Shown: positions 25,005 through 38,188 of the stretch, in pieces | How positions within the stretch are numbered: the first letter of the stretch is position 1 | Layout: the number at the start of each line of letters is the position of its first letter | Assembly: GCF_964204645.1 (NCBI RefSeq) | Contig: NC_134026.1 | Span: forward strand, 27,236,650-27,300,649 | DNA length: 64,000 nt | Source of the DNA: Tubulanus polymorphus | Taxonomy: Eukaryota; Nemertea; Palaeonemertea; Tubulaniformes; Tubulanidae | Direction: 5' to 3' | Notes under the pieces: model-generated | What the model saw: only the letters and a program-made list of their open reading frames with translations | Told to the model about the DNA's origin: nothing | Database searches by the model: none | Position numbers and translations under genes: made by a program

Positions 25005-28000
25005 ATTAGTTCCAGGGTCCGCGAAACAGCTATTTACTCAAGACCACAGATGTCAACTGTCAGAACAAACCGACCCGGAAGTAAAGCGGAAGTAGAGTGT
25101 CAAAATTATGACCAGTAACTGCTGCCCTCTCTTGATCCGACGTGGAAAAATTGAACACCTGGGTTCGAATCCCGTTGGCGCTTCGCAATCAGATAGCGAT
25201 AATGTTTCTTGATAAGTTTCGGAAAGTACATGATATTTTGGTTCGAAACCTAACGTGGAATATAATTTTTGAGATTTCATGCGATGGTTCATTCTGCAAG
25301 TTGTGCGTATTCCACGCGATTTGGAAAGGAGGTTTATGGAATCTATGGGCTATATAAGCATCGCTCGGCATCGATTTTGTTGATTTACTTGGAATTTTGG
25401 ATCTTTGACTCAATTAGGACGCGGCTAGTCATATACATATAGCGGGTTTTACATGGAGTCTACTGTGAATTATTAAATTGTTGATCATTTGTATTATGTA
25501 TTCATTTGTTTATCCATAAGTCATCTTTAATTTGAACATCTGATCATGATGAGCCATGCCACAGGCACTGAATCAAACGGTAAAAGAAAACAACTGGAAG
25601 ACAATATTCTCGAGACAACGACAAAATCCTGAAGTCGAACCTAGCCGTACCGGCGAAGTTGTTCCTGGAAGACCGTATTTCGGTACTTATTGTACCGTAC
25701 ATATTCTGTATGATCCCTCGTTGGTGCTGCCGGGCACCGTCACACAACTACACTTCGGATACCAGGACTCTGGATGATTTGCGTTTCGAAATGTGGCTTC
25801 TTTTTAATTAAGTCATCACGCGGTACAACCAACTTAAACGACTTCTACATCAACATACCCGAAAAAAAAACTTCTCGGACTTTACACGTGGAAAACGACC
25901 AAAAATATGAAAGTGGACAAAACGACCCCAACCTTCCTTGTACGTTATCTCGAGGTATCAAACTAGACGCCGGCCAACATAAATCCAACCCGTTACTAGC
26001 CGGTGAGGCTGGTTGGAAGAATGTCGGAAGCGAAATTTCCATTTGTTTAAGTCGATTTAAACAAAAAAAGTAAATTCGCCCGCCGATCACACAACCAACA
26101 AAAATATAACTGACTAGAAACCCTATTACTAGACTCAAGTTTACTGTCGAATTAGGTTCAGCCGATCGGGAGAACCACGGTACCTTGGCTATAACAGAGA
26201 GTGGTTAATCGCCATCAAACGAGGTTATAACTGTTCTTTGCATAATTCATGCGATCTATTTACTGTGTATACCTCCAGGGCCCTAGAATTAAGTCAATAT
26301 TACCCGGGCGTTAGACTTTATCCATGGTATCATATACATTTTATTAGAAGATCGACTGATACCCAAAAAATAACGAACATTTATCTGAATTATATATGCT
26401 ACGTGTGAACTAATGACGTACTAGTGATGAATAGCGAATAGCATGCGTTACTAATTGAGAAAAATAATTATCTCGTATATCGATACGTAACTCAACACGG
26501 CGATCAAAATGTAGGCAAAATGTCATACAGAAACATATAGGTATGAACAGAAATATAATGTATATATCATATACAGATACGAGAGACAAATGTCAGATAT
26601 TGGCAGATATTTGATTATTTTGCGCAACCGACAAACGACAAGTGTAAAAAAACGACAGTAGGCCGAACGCGCGCAACGTCATCACTCACTTGCAGCAGGT
26701 TTGGTTATTACGCTCCGGAACAACTATTCTAGAAACTCGGACGGTATCGAAACATCGGGATATGGGATATGCAATCTAGGTAAGTGAAATTTTATTGAAC
26801 CATTGCGAGGCACATTGATCACAAAAATATTCGCTCTCAGAAACTGCGCTCGTGACTGATTTGTCTCATGGTGAGATGAAGAAGTTAATGTCAAGCAGAC
26901 GCAGGCTAAATAGGAAAAAATAATCCTTCCGTTTTTTGTCTTTCATTTAGTTTTGGGTACCTTAACATTTCACAAGATATAGCATATATTGTTACGATTA
27001 AGGTTCAGATAATTCTGCAGTGCATTCACCATCTACATATTTTCGAAAATTCCAATCCCATGCAACGCTCAATATACTCAACTTTAAGAATCGCATTAAG
27101 TTGGACGTAGAGCGGAATATGTTTCTAGCATTTTCGTTTGTTCTGAGTTTTTTTCCGATTCAGCGCACGTTTGAACGGTCGATCATGAGTTTGTTTTCTT
27201 TCTCGGTCGCAATTTACTTACAGCAAAAACGAATGAATAATAAAACTCTGTTACACTTTCTAGTCGGTAAAAGCCTGTCTCATATCTCCTCGTTTTCATT
27301 CTTCGGCTTAATGGAGGGATATAGCCATAACGACCGCTTCAGTCAGATTTGGATCTCTGATGCCATAAAGGACCCACACAGATTTCGATAATCGACATAG
27401 ATGTTTTCATATAGCTAAATCTTCGAAGATAAGACAACACGATAATCCCTGGGAAGGTAGAATAGCCTACTAAACAGTCTATCCCATTAAGCGCTCGTCC
27501 AAGTGAACCGAATTAGCGTGATTGTATTAATTCCCGTCACCTCCTCTAGCGTCTCCCCACCAAAATTAAACGGAGATCCATCAGAGAAATTGATGGTACA
27601 AAATGATTATGTTTACCTACTTAAGTATTCCCGGTTCTCGTTCAATTCTAAATGGGTTTTTTTCCAATGCATCAGCTGAACAAAATTTAAATGAAGTACC
27701 AAAGAAACCACGTTAGATCTATACATATCAACACTGTACAATGCGCTCAGGGAAATAAGGTCCGGGTAAATGATGCAGATATAGAAACGAATTTTAACTT
27801 TCTGAAAATAACATTGATTAGTATTTCTACTATATTTGTACTAGAAATGCATATTAATGTGTTAACGAGTTATTCATGAATAGACAGCGCGATTTTTATT
27901 GCCATTAAGCGGACAGTGCTTGGCCAAACCAGGAGGTGATTAACTGGAAGGCTTTTGAGATAATACGCATTAAGCCGACGAGCTTTTCTGCGATCGTTTT

Positions 28001-29174
28001 ATGTTTCTTTTTATGTCGGAGAATACGGTGATTTGACAGATAATAGCGAGGTGCAGATATACAGTATAAGATCCATGATATAATGAGGAAACTAATAAAT
28101 AGGAATACAAAAAGGACGTAGTGTCAAAATATACGATAAAGGAATTTTGAATCCACTGAAGACTCGAGGCTGACGGGAAGGTACGATACTAGCCGAATTA
28201 CAGGATCAGGAAGATTTCGAGTCTGAAAAAAAGCTTTTTAGAGTCGGATATACTTTTATTACAGTCGTTGCATATGCTATATAAATTAGCACTTAGTTTT
28301 ATCCGCATGCAGATTGACGAAGAGCCAGAAATGCTCAGCGTTAACAAAGTTGTAATCATTTATGGCGCCACGATCATTCGAGATTTCTATCAAGACTCAC
28401 ACAATTCCGGATGTTTCAATCGATCACCAATCAATCACTCACTCTCGAAGATGATCAATCTATCTGAAATCAGATTTATTGTAAAACAAACTGGAACTCA
28501 GTGTTGATAAAACTTGATTCTCACCTACTCATGAGATCTGATCAATACAGAAACCATTAATTCTTATCGTCTCTCGAATTCTTCTTCTTAATGGTAGAGG
28601 GAAACCAAGGCCAGAGTCTTTTGTGCAGTCATAAATCTTCTGCCTCGGTTAGGATTACTGATACATGCACGTATGCAAGATCGTCGATAGCTCATTTGGT
28701 ACGAATGTGCGATTACGTATAAATGACTATCTAAAGAATCATGTCTTCGCCGATCCTGTTTTCGAAATAAAGTTCCTCAATATCGAGCGGTTATTGATTC
28801 ATTGATTGTAAAAGATGTACGCGACGCGACTGTTAAAGATGTATGCGATGAATAATTGAATATGAATATATAGATTTTCTTATTGATCGATGTATTTACA
28901 ACATCTTCCCATTCCTTTTCGCAAAGCCGTTGTCCCGTCCATTGATCTTTGAAATTCGAAGTTTGATTACATTCTCTGTCATAACGATAGCCTCTTAAAC
29001 TGGACATATGAACCGGTATATTGAAATTCCGTGAATGTGCACAAATGGTATGACAATTAAGCCGTTGTTGATATTCTCCGATTGCAGTCTCAAATAAAAA
29101 TAGTTTCTTTCGTTCAACGAAAAGAAAACATCTCACAATGCCCCCTCCGGGGCTCCGTATCTAATCGATCTACG
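25005..29174. other. 4.2-kb region without a recognisable gene
   Basis: Open frames at 25556-25777, 25774-26073 and 27020-27391 show no known domain and no matching splice context. A GGTTCGAATCC motif lies at 25162-25172. The stretch should include promoters of the divergent phosphatase (-) and FN3 (+) genes. Confidence 0.5.
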
Positions 29175-30596
29175 ATGAGTGTACTTGTATTTTGTAGTTG
29201 GATGAGAATGCAATGTGAAGTCATAAGTCTGTTATTGTTTATTCAACTCTTTTCATTCACAAGTCAAGCTGGTAAGCAAAAAACAATATTCGATGTTCTT
29301 GGATGTGAAATAACTCATTTTGAGATACCTTGTGTTAATCTTTACAGCTGACGTGCATCCAAAAAATGTAAAACTGAAGGGGTGTAAGGGTCGCTACGTC
29401 CACCTGGCATGGGATCCGGCGAGTCCACGAGAACAAGTCCGACTGTATCACATCGAGTATTCTGTTGTATCGCAGCCCAATGTTTGGTATGATGCAGTTA
29501 CTATCGGCGGAGTTCAATCAGATGCGAGATTTGAACTTCCCGGTAATGTGAACGCGCTGTTTCGAGTAACAGCTTACAGTAATTCGCTGGGAATTAGTTC
29601 ACCGTCGATGTCTGATTCGAAATGCATCACACCGGCCGATAGACCTGATCGAAATCCATCTGACGTAACCAGCATACCAATATCTGCCAATACGATTATG
29701 ATATCGTGGTTGGTATGTATCATATCCATTAGTATCTTCATTCATACGCTCAGATGATATCTACCAACCTAGAATGCCAATTCTATCTGGCTATGTATAT
29801 TTAATCGGAATGTAAAACTTTTTACGTTTTAGCCACTTTCAACATTAGAATACAATGGACCAGACCTGATGTACGTTGTCCGATGGCGTCTGAAGAACAC
29901 CGCTGAAAATGCCTGGTCAATGGCTGTTTTACCAAAAAGTGATACTTTTTACAAAGTTAAGAATCTACCGACTTATTCAAAATGTGAATTTAGTGTGGGT
30001 TCTGTGAACTCTATCGGCGTATCGCCCGTGAACCCACAAATTAGAAGTGGCTTTTCGGGAGAAGATGGTACGTCATTGACGAGCAAATAGTAAACAAAAT
30101 AGTAAATTGTGCTATATTGGTGAGAATGACAGATTGCGATTAATGCATTTTATAATTTTATAGTACCCCTCGAGAAACCAGACAATTTTACGATAGAAGT
30201 ATTCCCCGCGGATCCAACTAAAACGAAATTCATGTGGTCACGTGTAAATACATCCGTGGCAGTAATGAAAGGACGATTTAAAGGATACAGGGTATAAACA
30301 TCAAAAATTATCCCCGTATCTTGAAATTTTGATAGCCTTTGCCATTCTATTCCGACAAGCTTTCTTTTCAGATTCACATCGTTGAAACAACCAAGGATCG
30401 TCACCGGCACCATCAATTCGAAGTAAAATGCGTAGAGATCTCGCCAGATTATTTACATCGAAATGAAGGTCCCATTTCGAATGTAGTCTCTCTATTGAAA
30501 TATAACACCACATATTCCGCGTGGGTTGTGGCCGTTAACAGCAAATACGAAGGACCCGCAAGTGATAAAATATCATTCCAGACAATCAATAACTGA
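29175..30596 (+). CDS. Secreted FN3 protein related to neuroglian/L1CAM FN3 repeats
   Basis: 349 residues from five exons: 29175-29271, 29348-29712, 29833-30067, 30164-30291 and 30372-30596; all phases agree. Signal peptide (core ISLLLFIQLFSF) then three fibronectin III domains. The sequence matches FN3 1-3 of neuroglian/L1-family adhesion molecules: GFSGED before the third repeat (neuroglian GYSGED), KGRFKGYRI (RGHFKGYKI) and YEGPASDKISF near the end. Ig domains, later FN3 repeats, the membrane segment and the ankyrin-binding tail are all absent: the frame stops right after FN3-3 and an AATAAA follows at 30678. It may be a secreted paralogue born by partial duplication, or a decoy for L1-type adhesion. 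Splice sites are intact and there are no frame breaks, which argues against a pseudogene. Confidence 0.78.
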
Positions 30597-30677
30597 ACCG
30601 TTCACTCTCCTCCGAGTGCCCAGCTACGGCACGATGAACGATTCTAACGAGCATTTAGAATGAAATTTTTCGTGAAT

Positions 30678-30683
30678 AATAAA
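30678..30683 (+). terminator. Poly(A) signal of the FN3 gene
   Basis: AATAAA 81 nt past the stop codon. Confidence 0.5.
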
Positions 30684-31162
30684 ATCGAGTAAAAACTTGC
30701 TGATATAGTTGGTAGAATTGAATCGTCTCGTAACAAATAAACCGCGTGGCATGTACTTCATCGCTTCCGTTAGGGATAGTTGGAAACGGATGGGAACATT
30801 TTTGGCGACAAACGGTGGGCTAGTCCGATGTCCGTGTTGTAATGTTCACCAATACGTTCCGTTTCCGGTGGTTAGGGACCACCAGGATTCCCTCGCTTGC
30901 CAGTACCTTATTAAATTCAATTTCAGCAAAATTGTAGTGAAAGCTGGAAAATTAACGACCTAAAATGACCCATTAGATGCAATAATTAAAAAAGAACAAA
31001 TCGCAAAACGTCGTAAAAAATTGAAGTACAAACGATTTGTCACTTATCATCAAATACAAGTGGCAACAGGTGTCACTACCATCCGGCCCTTGCCTTGATT
31101 TGTACTTTTTATCAAGAGCGACAAGAGTTAGTGTGTGTTTGTTGTTGATTCGCCGTCTCGTC
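30684..31162. other. Intergenic region upstream of the acid phosphatase
   Basis: About 480 nt between two same-strand genes. The frame 30709-30963 has no recognisable domain. It probably includes the acid phosphatase promoter. Confidence 0.4.
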
Positions 31163-33677
31163 ATGTCCAAGTTTATACTTCTTATTCGTTTAGTCATATT
31201 GGTGTTATTAAAGAGCTGCTGGGGGCGATGTCATATTCCAAAAACTCTTAAATTAGTTAACTTGGTAAGGATTGTTTTAATCTATCTCGGATTTTACAAA
31301 CTCAAGACAGTGTCCAGGCCCCGCGCGCTGATCCCTGCCTGGCCTGTCACTGTCTGAATGAGCTGGAATTCTGGGCCGCCCTTCTTTCATCAGGAATTCC
31401 TAATATTCAGATAAGTTCTCGGGCTTGAGTTCTATAGCCAAAGTCTGCCCATAGCAGAGTAGATATATTGGTCTTATTGCCATTATTGGTACATTGTCAT
31501 AACGTTACCTTTTATTTTACCTATGAAATTATGATTAATTTTTTCATGTTTCGTTTTGCTTTTCAGGTATTTCGACATGGCGATCGCACACCTGTCAGAA
31601 CATACCCCACAGATCCTTATGATGAAAATTTCTGGCCCAATGGCCTCGGGCAGTTAACCGAAGTAAGAAAGATGTTGATTGAAAGTAGACTACAGCTGAT
31701 GTCAATTAAAGTTCATTTATATTAGAAAAAACACCTCAATATTAAATGGTATTTTCTGTTTGTAGGAGGGTGTAAAGCAACAGTATGAATTAGGTCAGTT
31801 TCTACGCAATCGGTATGATTTATTCTTGGACAGACAGTACAAACGACGCCAGGTCAGTGATAAACCATCAACGTTTTTTTATCAATGATTCAACAGTTAA
31901 TACCACATTCTTACTGTCTTTGATATTGTTTTAGATATACGTCCGCAGTACAGACAAAGATAGGGCATTATTGAGCGCTCAAAGTTGTCTATCAGCATTA
32001 TATAATCATTCGAATATAGGTATAAGAGGAATTAATTGGCAACCAGTTCCAATACATACAGTCCAAATAGAAAAAGATTTTGTGAGTATTTTTATGCATT
32101 AGTCTTATAAAATGTTGAATCTATGATTGATGAATACTTTGTACTACTAGTGATTTGTGTTTTTTAGTTGTTGTATCCACATTATGACTGTCCACGATAT
32201 AAACAGCTTTGGAAGAAATCAATAGAAGAAATGGATTTATCACAATACCAGGTAAAAAATGAGTCGGGTGCATTCTCCAGATGTAAGAATGAGTTCAATT
32301 AATAAGTTCAATTCATTTGTGTTCCATTTGCAGTCATTTTATGAATATGTAGCTAAACATGCTGGTCTTAAACAAAAAGAAATGGATATCCAGTGGCTTT
32401 GGCACATTGCTGGTACTCTGATGGTCCAGGTAAGCTCAAAGATATCAGAACGCTGGAGATTTGTTGAAATAAATAATGGACTATCTGATTTTTGTTGCAG
32501 GTTTCTAATGGTCTGACGTTACCTAGTTGGGTTACACCTGATGTCTATGATACTATAATAAGGTTGAAAGATATCGAATTCCAGATGAAAGGTCATATAC
32601 CAGAGATGATACGAGTCACTGGAGGTAGATGAAGTCGTTAATTTAACCTCTTTAGATAAATAAACATTTCCTTATTCTCGTAATCTTAATTCCAGGGAAT
32701 TTGTTAAAGAAAATGATCAATGACACGGAGGCTTTGTTCAAAGCGGAATTGGACGAACAAATGAAAATGTTCATGTATTCAGCTGTAAGTTTTTAATCCT
32801 ATGATGATGTTTCAGGTTTAAGGAGCTACTAATCAGTAATTATGCTCCTTTATTTCTGTAGCATGATACTACAGTGTCCGTTGTTCTGAGAGCGCTGAAA
32901 AATTTTAATGGATTGATGCCACCATATTCTACATGTGTTATGCTGGAAGCCCATGACACAGGTGTGGGTGAACCTTATATACAAATTCATCTACGAAATG
33001 ATACGTCACGTCCTCCGTATCATCTCACATTGCAAGGTTGGTAATTAACCAGTAGGTACGTAGCGCACTTTTTAGATAAACTTGGTGTGTTGTTTGTGAC
33101 CTGCATGCGGTGTGTGATGATGAACGTTATTAATCAAATACGTTGATTCAGGTTTCAAAATGAAACCTTCAAATGATGTATTGTATTGAATATACATGTA
33201 GAATTCTAAACTTTTGGAACCATGGGTATGTAAAAATAAACATAAATTGAAGAATCAGGGACAATCATGAATTTAGACCGTTTGTGCTTCCGCTGATCTG
33301 GAGACATCGTGCATAGACCTCTACCCTGTAAAAGATATCCCTCATTGTAATTGCACTGTAACTAGTTTCATCAAATGACTTGTAGGTTGCACCCCTGACT
33401 GTCCGCTGTCGAGGTTTAAAGAAATACTATTACCACTTCTTCCTCAAGATATAGACACTGAATGTCGTCTAAAATTCAGTACTGGTACGCATCCAATAAT
33501 ACAATACTTTCATGTAATCATTAATGATTCCACAAGTTTTCATCGACATTTTATTTTTTTTCAGCTGCTCCAGTTATTGGCTTTACAAGTTCAGTACTCG
33601 TCATGCTGTTTCTAGTAACATTTTGTCCTTGTTTAAGCTGTAAAAACTGGACACGTTATGTGATCAAATATTCTTGA
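31163..33677 (+). CDS. Histidine acid phosphatase, membrane-anchored (ACP2/ACPP-like)
   Basis: 403 residues from 11 exons: 31163-31264, 31567-31662, 31766-31852, 31935-32081, 32168-32251, 32334-32429, 32501-32624, 32696-32784, 32862-33036, 33386-33484 and 33565-33677; phases agree and the total is close to lysosomal acid phosphatase (about 423). It removes phosphate from monoesters at acid pH in lysosomes or outside the cell. Evidence: signal peptide ([11 protein letters not shown]), catalytic RHGDRTP at the start of exon 2, substrate-binding YVRSTDKDR in exon 4, and the proton-donor HD pair in SAHDTT at the start of exon 9. Two Cys-rich C-terminal exons lead to one membrane helix ([15 protein letters not shown]) and a short basic tail, as in the ACP2/ACPP/ACP4 group. 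Which of these it is orthologous to cannot be decided. Confidence 0.92.
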
Positions 33678-34866
33678 TGTATGGTGATGCTGGATAAGAG
33701 GAATTAGATATTTGGCTTCATGTTAAACTGCTCAAATAGTTGATAGATTAAAATGCAATTTTATGGCATTTTTCATAAGACAATTCATTCATGTCATTTA
33801 AATCATTTTCATCATACTTTAGCTGCTGTTGTTGATCATTCCATGGTAGCCATGTATAAATCAATGAGTGATATAATGTATGTCAGACAACTTGCGGGAC
33901 GCTGAATGAATGAAATTAGAAAAAGAAATGACTTTTTTCATCAGATAATTTGTTAGAGCTTCGACATTTTATATTTGAGAAAACCTTATGACGGATCTGA
34001 AAATTTAGAACATACATCAATTGCCATTACAGGTTGCTCTAGTAGGACTTCAGAGCAATTTCATAATTAAAACCAAAAAACAGGTCTTCATGAAATCTAG
34101 ACAAACTTGACATTCGATCAATCTCCTTTGATTTAAACTAGAGTCTTTAATGGAGATTATAACTTAATGTTCTGTGATACATGTGCGTGTATATATTTAT
34201 ATTTTAAAGTATTTCTCAAATTTTCTAAAACTTCTATCATTTGAAAGCAAATATAGTGGTTCCGCTTAGAGCTGATTAGAAATACATCCTAAGTTCAAGC
34301 TGTATTCATGTCTAGTAGTCCATTAAGTTTGTATGTATGGTTGGTTACACATATAGATCGTTTGCTTCATTCACTATGTTTGCTTTTACACATAAACTTG
34401 CATTAATAGAGGTTTCGCCTCTTGTATGAGAACCTGAGAAAATCACAAATAATATGTCACAGCACAGCCAGTTTATGCACATTCGTACATGATGTTGGTC
34501 GCAGTTTTCCTTATGAATCGATTCTGTTTTACATGAATTATTTATCAATTGTTTATAAAAATAGATTTTCAATTATATTGCGTTTATGAAACTTTTAATT
34601 GATGCGTTGAACTGGTAATTGTATACTCCATCAAGATCTTACATATGTGCTATATATACATGTATCTTACAAATTCTGAATGCAAATACAATGTCCATGT
34701 TAAAGCAAATATTGTTTTTTTAAGATCATCTATCTACCTTATTGTATGGTATATGTACATTTAAAAATTTGATCGCGCATTATTTGTGATAACACCTGCA
34801 TATGTTGAGAATGTATTTATCAAGATCTTGCCCTTGGTATTTTGTTGAATCTTCATATAGACTATG

Positions 34867-34872
34867 AATAAA
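34867..34872 (+). terminator. Possible poly(A) signal of the acid phosphatase
   Basis: AATAAA 1.2 kb past the stop; it is the nearest clear + strand signal I see. It lies about 130 nt from the opposing signal of the LRRC41-like gene. Confidence 0.35.
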
Positions 34873-34998
34873 ATTGTGATATCGAAATACCAGTATTTCA
34901 TAGTACGTCGTTATGGGAAAATGGAATTTTTGAAATTGAACGCCAGACTGCACAATAAATATCCAAGATAAAACGGTGTAATTAATTTTAAGAAAGCT

Positions 34999-35004
34999 TT
35001 TATT
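34999..35004 (-). terminator. Poly(A) signal of the LRRC41-like gene
   Basis: AATAAA on the minus strand, about 156 nt past the stop at 35160-35162. Confidence 0.5.
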
Positions 35005-35159
35005 CAACAATAACGAGATACATACTTATGAGCAGGACAACAGTTGAAATAAGTGTTTTTCTAAAAATTAGGCATATTAAAAAGTAGAAACTTTGATGTA
35101 CAATAATTCTCATTACAAAATGTACTTTAATTATAAGTCAATTCATTTTTATCTATTAT

Positions 35160-38100
35160 TCACATCTGACTCACATGGTCAGCATGTAAACCTGTTAAAT
35201 CACTGTTTTCAGCTTGCAGCTCAACCGTTATACCGGAAAACATCCTATATAAAGAGCTTGGTGGTAGCTCTGCGGCGCTGACATTACCAGTTAAACAGAG
35301 ACTGTTCAAAAAACGCTTTGGTCTTTCTTGCAATGTTTCTTGTAGGAAATTCCCCAGTCTATTCAAGTATGCCAAAGATATAGTATTGTAGCTGAAAAAC
35401 AAAACAAGTGAAATAAGTGAAGTTCCTGCAGTCACTTCTAGTTCACTTTTGGTTTATATCGATTAGTGAATATGTTATAATATGGTACCTGATGTCTATG
35501 TCCAGTAATTTCATACAAGGCTCTTGTTGTAGTGAAATAGATTCTACAATTTCTACAGCAATTTTTCCTACGAAAAGGAAAATCATAAACATTACTATCA
35601 CTCAAACTTAACATAGATTACCCTATGATTGCTGGTATTTACCTAGTCTGTTCTGAGACAAGACAATGGAAGTGAGACTAGACTTAGCCACAGCATTGCA
35701 AAAATCCACATGTGACACTGAAACAAAGTGAATAAAACAATTACCCACGATGCACATGGTATTGAAGCTCGAGAGATAACAACAGACCTACCTTTCTCAA
35801 AAACTGCATTCAGTTGGCAATAAACCATGATCAACTCTCTGAGAGATGTATTCATTTTGATCAAATCATTGAGCTTACTCAATGAAGCTTCACTTAATGA
35901 CATAGCACTTATATCCAATGACACTAAACGCTGTTGTACTAAAGGAGTGTATTGCATCCATTCGAGCACATTTAGAAGAGAAAAAAGAAATATATGTATT
36001 TATGTGTACGACACATGATCTCAGTAACCAACAACTCAAATGCCTAACTTACATGTAATGCTTTCAAATAGTTGAATGAGTTCCAACTCATTAAGTCCAC
36101 AGCCAGCTATACCCAGATGACTTAAAGATAGATCATGCTGTACAATATATACCAATGCCGAAAAGAATCCTCCAGACAACATATTCTTGGCCAGATCGAG
36201 ATGTACAATTCCATGGTATTCAATGCCTGTAAATGCATTCATATATATTTTTCAATCAATAGATGCCTGCAGTGTACAAAACCTATTCAAACAATTTAGA
36301 ACATAATGTCATATAAATGCTTACCACTTGATGGTATTATAGGTGCAAAATCTTTAAAATTGTACAAGTCTTTGAGTTTCAAGGCCTTCATAGGATTAGT
36401 TCTCTTCCTTCTAATGAAAATAAGTTGTAAAATAAATTGTAAGAAAATTTGAACTTAAAAGAAAATTTGATACAAAGATTAAAGAAAGATAAATTTACCC
36501 ATGCATAACAGCTTCAAGAACCTCCAATGATGATGTTCTATTTTCCAAGATATCCCGTGTTTCTTCAATTACTAGTTCCGTTAATTGGCCAAGAGATATC
36601 ATGTCCTTCAAAACATTTGTTAGACTAGTGTAATGATTATTACCGGTAGTTGTTCCATTAGCTGAAATAAGAGGGATGAGACCTTTAATTAATGATGTAT
36701 GTGTTCGTGAACACATTCAGGAATGACACACGTATAGCTTTACCTCTTTTTCTCTGCAGCCATGTAGATTGTAGAGCAAATCTTTGTAGAGAATGCCAAC
36801 CAGACAATACTTCAACAAGAATGGATTCTAAATCTAGATTATTATATCCACTGCTGATGATTGAAAGACTTTTTACACTGGTCGGCACAACATTTTTCGA
36901 ATTAAATAATCGGCGAAAACTGTTTGTCGACCCAGCCATTGGTTTGATCGCCTCATTAAACAAGTCAATTTCATTGTCGTTTCCAGTATTGGATGCACTA
37001 CATGGTAAGCAGAGCTTATTTTGAACTTCATCCGTTGCTTTGGCAAACGGTAATTCTCCTACAGCAGTTTCACAATCTGTCAAACTACAATATAGTTTCG
37101 CTTTTGGTTGAATACAAGATGAAACAGATATAACTGAAATACACGCTGAACACTGACAGACAACTGATTCCAGTGGGCTTTCCATCAGTAAATCAGTTTC
37201 ACTGCTATTCCTTACAGACGATTGTTGTCCCGAACACAATTTCAACAAGTCTAACATATTTTCCTGAGACAGCATTGAATGAAACAACGATATGTGCTCC
37301 AAAACGTCAAATTTCAGCAATTCAGAAACAACTGATCTGATGGCTGGAAACATATGATCACGAGGATTGTGTAACACCAATCGTTGTAAACTTCTTCCTA
37401 CACTAAGCAATAATGCCGGACTTTCCAATAGAAAGTTTGATTGTTTTCCAAACAATGTCAATGTTTTCACATGCTTAGTAATTTTTTCAGCTTCTTCAGC
37501 AGTAGTGAGTCTTTTATTTGAAGAAATGGTCTGTGAAGACGTATTGTTCAACTCAATTCGCTGTCCCCAAAGTCTATGTAAGCACATGTGAAATCGTATG
37601 ATGGGATCTGTAACGGAGAAGATTTATTAACTAATGACGAAATGCATTTCATTATTAGATGAAATCAACTTAACTCAACATACCAAACCCATCATATGTT
37701 AAATAAGCCAACATATCTTGAAAATGCCGGGCTAAGTATCTCTCTTGAGGATTGTCATATAGCCTTTCAGTTTGAAAAGTTGCAGGGTTGTTACGAAAGC
37801 ATTCCGGCCTGGTTTTCATGTGGTTCTTCCACGCTTCTGATGTAGAAATACCTGCAAGATAAAAGCGAGTGAGATATAGATTTAGGACCCATGACGAGGC
37901 GTATACAAAATGGTATGAATAATCTCACCATGGGAGACATATATGTCTCCTAATCTCTGCAAATCATAAGCGCTCCAGTAATTCAAAAGGCTTTCAAGCA
38001 GGACGTTTGGAATATCTGAAGAAAAGGAGTACATTCAATGCAAAATTTCATTTACCATTCATGTTTAGATGGCTTTATTAGAAATGGCAGATTACATACA

Positions 38101-38188
38101 ACATACCAGTTAAAGACGCCTCGTTGAAATATGATGAATTTTCAGCTATGAATATCAAACACTGTCTATACAAGCTAGTGACAACCAT
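35160..38188 (-). CDS. LRRC41: LRRC41/MUF1-like elongin BC-box leucine-rich repeat protein
   Basis: About 729 residues from 11 exons: 38188-38107, 38015-37929, 37851-37684, 37607-36744, 36661-36499, 36410-36325, 36226-36053, 35971-35792, 35717-35643, 35567-35489 and 35391-35160. The product should be a substrate receptor of a cullin-RING ubiquitin ligase. The N terminus carries an elongin BC-box, SLYRQCLIFI, fitting (S/T/P)L-x3-C-x3-(A/I/L/V), followed by IPNVLLESL, which fits the Cul2-box pattern. ISTSEAWKNHMKTRP matches LRRC41 (STQAIWRRL...MKTRP), the C-terminal half holds degenerate LRRs, and the end HADHVSQM matches the LRRC41 end (ADYVSTM). Exon 36226-36053 joins 35971-35792 in frame only if the acceptor is AA instead of AG. 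The start ATG is the first in its exon; an extra 5' exon is possible. Confidence 0.85.

Noticed and set aside
27020-27391. 123-codon open frame on the plus strand
   Set aside because: Hydrophobic, low-complexity translation of AT-rich DNA without recognisable domain or gene context.
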